Origin: an uncultured Eubacteriales bacterium | GTDB taxonomy: Bacteria > Bacillota > Clostridia > Christensenellales > Borkfalkiaceae | DNA: 51,371 bases | Direction: 5' to 3' | Assembly (NCBI GenBank): GCA_905210545.1 | Contig: CAJLXC010000001.1 | Span: 1 to 51,371, forward strand | Shown here: piece by piece, positions 50,481 to 51,371 of the stretch | Numbering within the stretch: position 1 is the first letter of the stretch | Layout of the letters: each line of letters begins with the position of its first letter | Translations under genes and position numbers: made by a program | The notes under the pieces: generated by a model | What the model was told of the DNA's origin: nothing | Seen by the model: only the letters and a program-made list of their open reading frames with translations | Database searches by the model: none

Positions 50481-51227
50481 ATGGATTATTATATGGCCTC
50501 TGTAAGCTGGGGCAAGGACAGTTTGGCAATGCTCCTCCGGCTGATATACGAAAACAAACCGCTTAACGAGGTTGTTTTCTTTGATACCGGGATGGAATTT
50601 CAAGCTATATACAATGTGCGTAACGCTGCCCTTGGTATGCTGAAAGTAAGAGGCATTACATACACCGAATTAAAACCGGCAAAACCGTTTTTATACACAA
50701 TGCTTGATAAGCCGGTAAAAGGCAGAGATCGCAAAGGTTATGGATGGTGCGGTGGCTTATGCCGCTGGGGTACAACTGAAAAACTCAAAGCACTTGACCG
50801 TTACGCAAAAAGCAAAAATGCAACCGTGTATATAGGAATTGCAGCAGATGAGCAGCAAAGGCTTGAACGGTTGGAGCCTTACAAAATCGCACCACTTGCA
50901 ACGCTTTGGAATATGACAGAGGCAGAGTGCCTCCAATATTGTTACGATCACCATTTTTACTGGTATGAGGACACCGACAGCGAGGCAGAAAAAATACGCC
51001 TTTATGATATTTTGGATCGTGTTTCCTGCTGGTGCTGTTGTAATAAGAACCTCAAGGAATTGCGGAGCATATACAACTTTTTGCCCGAATATTGGCAAAG
51101 GCTGCGTTACCTGCAATTTGTGCTTGAGCGACCAATGAAAGGCTACTATAAAGGGCAGCCCAGGGGCGTGTTTGAGCTTGAGGATCGTTTTTCTAAGGAG
51201 GCAAACAATGATACCTTTCCCAAATAA
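50481..51227 (+). CDS. PAPS reductase-family (PP-loop) phage protein
   Basis: 248 residues from ATG 50481, with GGAGGCGG upstream. The PP-loop SWGKDSLAML binds ATP. Cys-rich segments (GWCGGLCRWG and SCWCCCNKN) may hold an iron-sulfur cluster, as in some PAPS reductase-like and DndC-like proteins. Such genes are frequent in phage replication modules; their substrate is not established. Sulfur modification of DNA would need dnd partners, which are not seen here. Confidence 0.8.
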   Translation: MDYYMASVSWGKDSLAMLLRLIYENKPLNEVVFFDTGMEFQAIYNVRNAALGMLKVRGITYTELKPAKPFLYTMLDKPVKGRDRKGYGWCGGLCRWGTTEKLKALDRYAKSKNATVYIGIAADEQQRLERLEPYKIAPLATLWNMTEAECLQYCYDHHFYWYEDTDSEAEKIRLYDILDRVSCWCCCNKNLKELRSIYNFLPEYWQRLRYLQFVLERPMKGYYKGQPRGVFELEDRFSKEANNDTFPK

Positions 51228-51371
51228 AAAATACAGCGTTATATACGCAGATCCCCCGTGGAGCTACCAGGACAAGCGATGCAACGGCAATGCTGCCGAC
51301 CACTACCCCACAATGCGTATTGAGGATATATGCAGCCTGCCGGTGCAGGATCTGGCGGCTGATAACTGCGT
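51208..51371 (+). CDS. MT-A70 family adenine methylase (partial)
   Basis: AAGGAGG precedes ATG 51208. The first 54 residues include YSVIYADPPWSYQDKR, with the DPPW catalytic motif of MT-A70 methyltransferases, and HYPTMRIEDICSLPVQDLAA. The gene leaves the window at the right edge. The start overlaps the previous gene by 20 nt. Confidence 0.85.
   Translation, partial: MIPFPNKKYSVIYADPPWSYQDKRCNGNAADHYPTMRIEDICSLPVQDLAADNC

Noticed and set aside
50481..51227. DNA phosphorothioation (Dnd) system
   Set aside because: The PP-loop protein alone is not enough; no dndA, dndB, dndD or dndE is present in the window.

Overview
The window looks like part of a chromosome from a spore-forming Clostridia-type Firmicute, probably an uncultured gut lineage. 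The evidence is a spoIIGA-sigE-sigG-ymxH sporulation cluster, a YlbJ-like sporulation membrane protein, DUF6062 and DUF6273 proteins, Gram-positive style ribosome binding sites and many intrinsic terminators. No species is assigned. From about 42.5 kb to the right edge lies the early/replication module of a prophage-like element whose coding style visibly differs from the host part.

Layout. 1-2.7 kb: the 3' end of an unknown gene, a DUF6273 lipoprotein, a structured leader with terminator in front of a truncated lipoprotein, and an odd tRNA-Ala. 2.9-9.7 kb: an F-type ATP synthase operon (DUF1275-atpB-E-F-A-G-D-C, minus strand) with a divergent LysR gene. There is no separate atpH gene. The alpha subunit instead starts with a delta-like C-terminal domain, and the c subunit carries a signal peptide. 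10.7-13 kb: tRNA-Ser, tRNA-Val and tRNA-Thr, a VanW protein, relic coding fragments and tRNA-derived repeats. 13-20.8 kb: a hydrolase, DUF6062, the uvrC-HAD-lon-ysxC operon and an ArsR regulator. 20.9-27.4 kb: a 49-residue Asn/Leu-rich protein, a frameshifted pfkB, an EF-G-like GTPase and the sporulation sigma cluster. 27.4-41.5 kb: housekeeping operons (lepA-hemW-DUF6198, rarA-tex-MATE, rsmD/coaD, alr) with GDPD and YlbJ, plus three patches of interspersed palindromic repeats. 42.0-42.4 kb: a small gene and tRNA-Arg.

42.5-51.4 kb (plus strand): HTH protein, Bro-N antirepressor-like protein, membrane-anchored lytic transglycosylase, zinc-ribbon protein, DUF2800 nuclease-fold protein, DUF2815 ssDNA-binding-like protein, family A DNA polymerase, Dam-type methylase, PAPS-reductase-family protein and the start of an MT-A70 methylase. 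Overlapping ends and regular AAGGAGG sites suggest one polycistronic early operon. No integrase, portal or terminase is inside the window, so only one end of the element is seen.

Points most worth a second look: the delta-alpha ATP synthase fusion with the missing atpH; a recurring TATAAT/TATACT - 6 or 7 nt - ATG arrangement implying leaderless mRNAs for uvrC, rarA, DUF6062, ylbJ and ymxH; face-to-face promoters with overlapping -10 boxes between the LysR gene and the ATP synthase operon; a tRNA-Thr-derived cloverleaf-like repeat; an 8-C frameshift in a phage gene; and a 31-bp insertion that cuts the end of pfkB.
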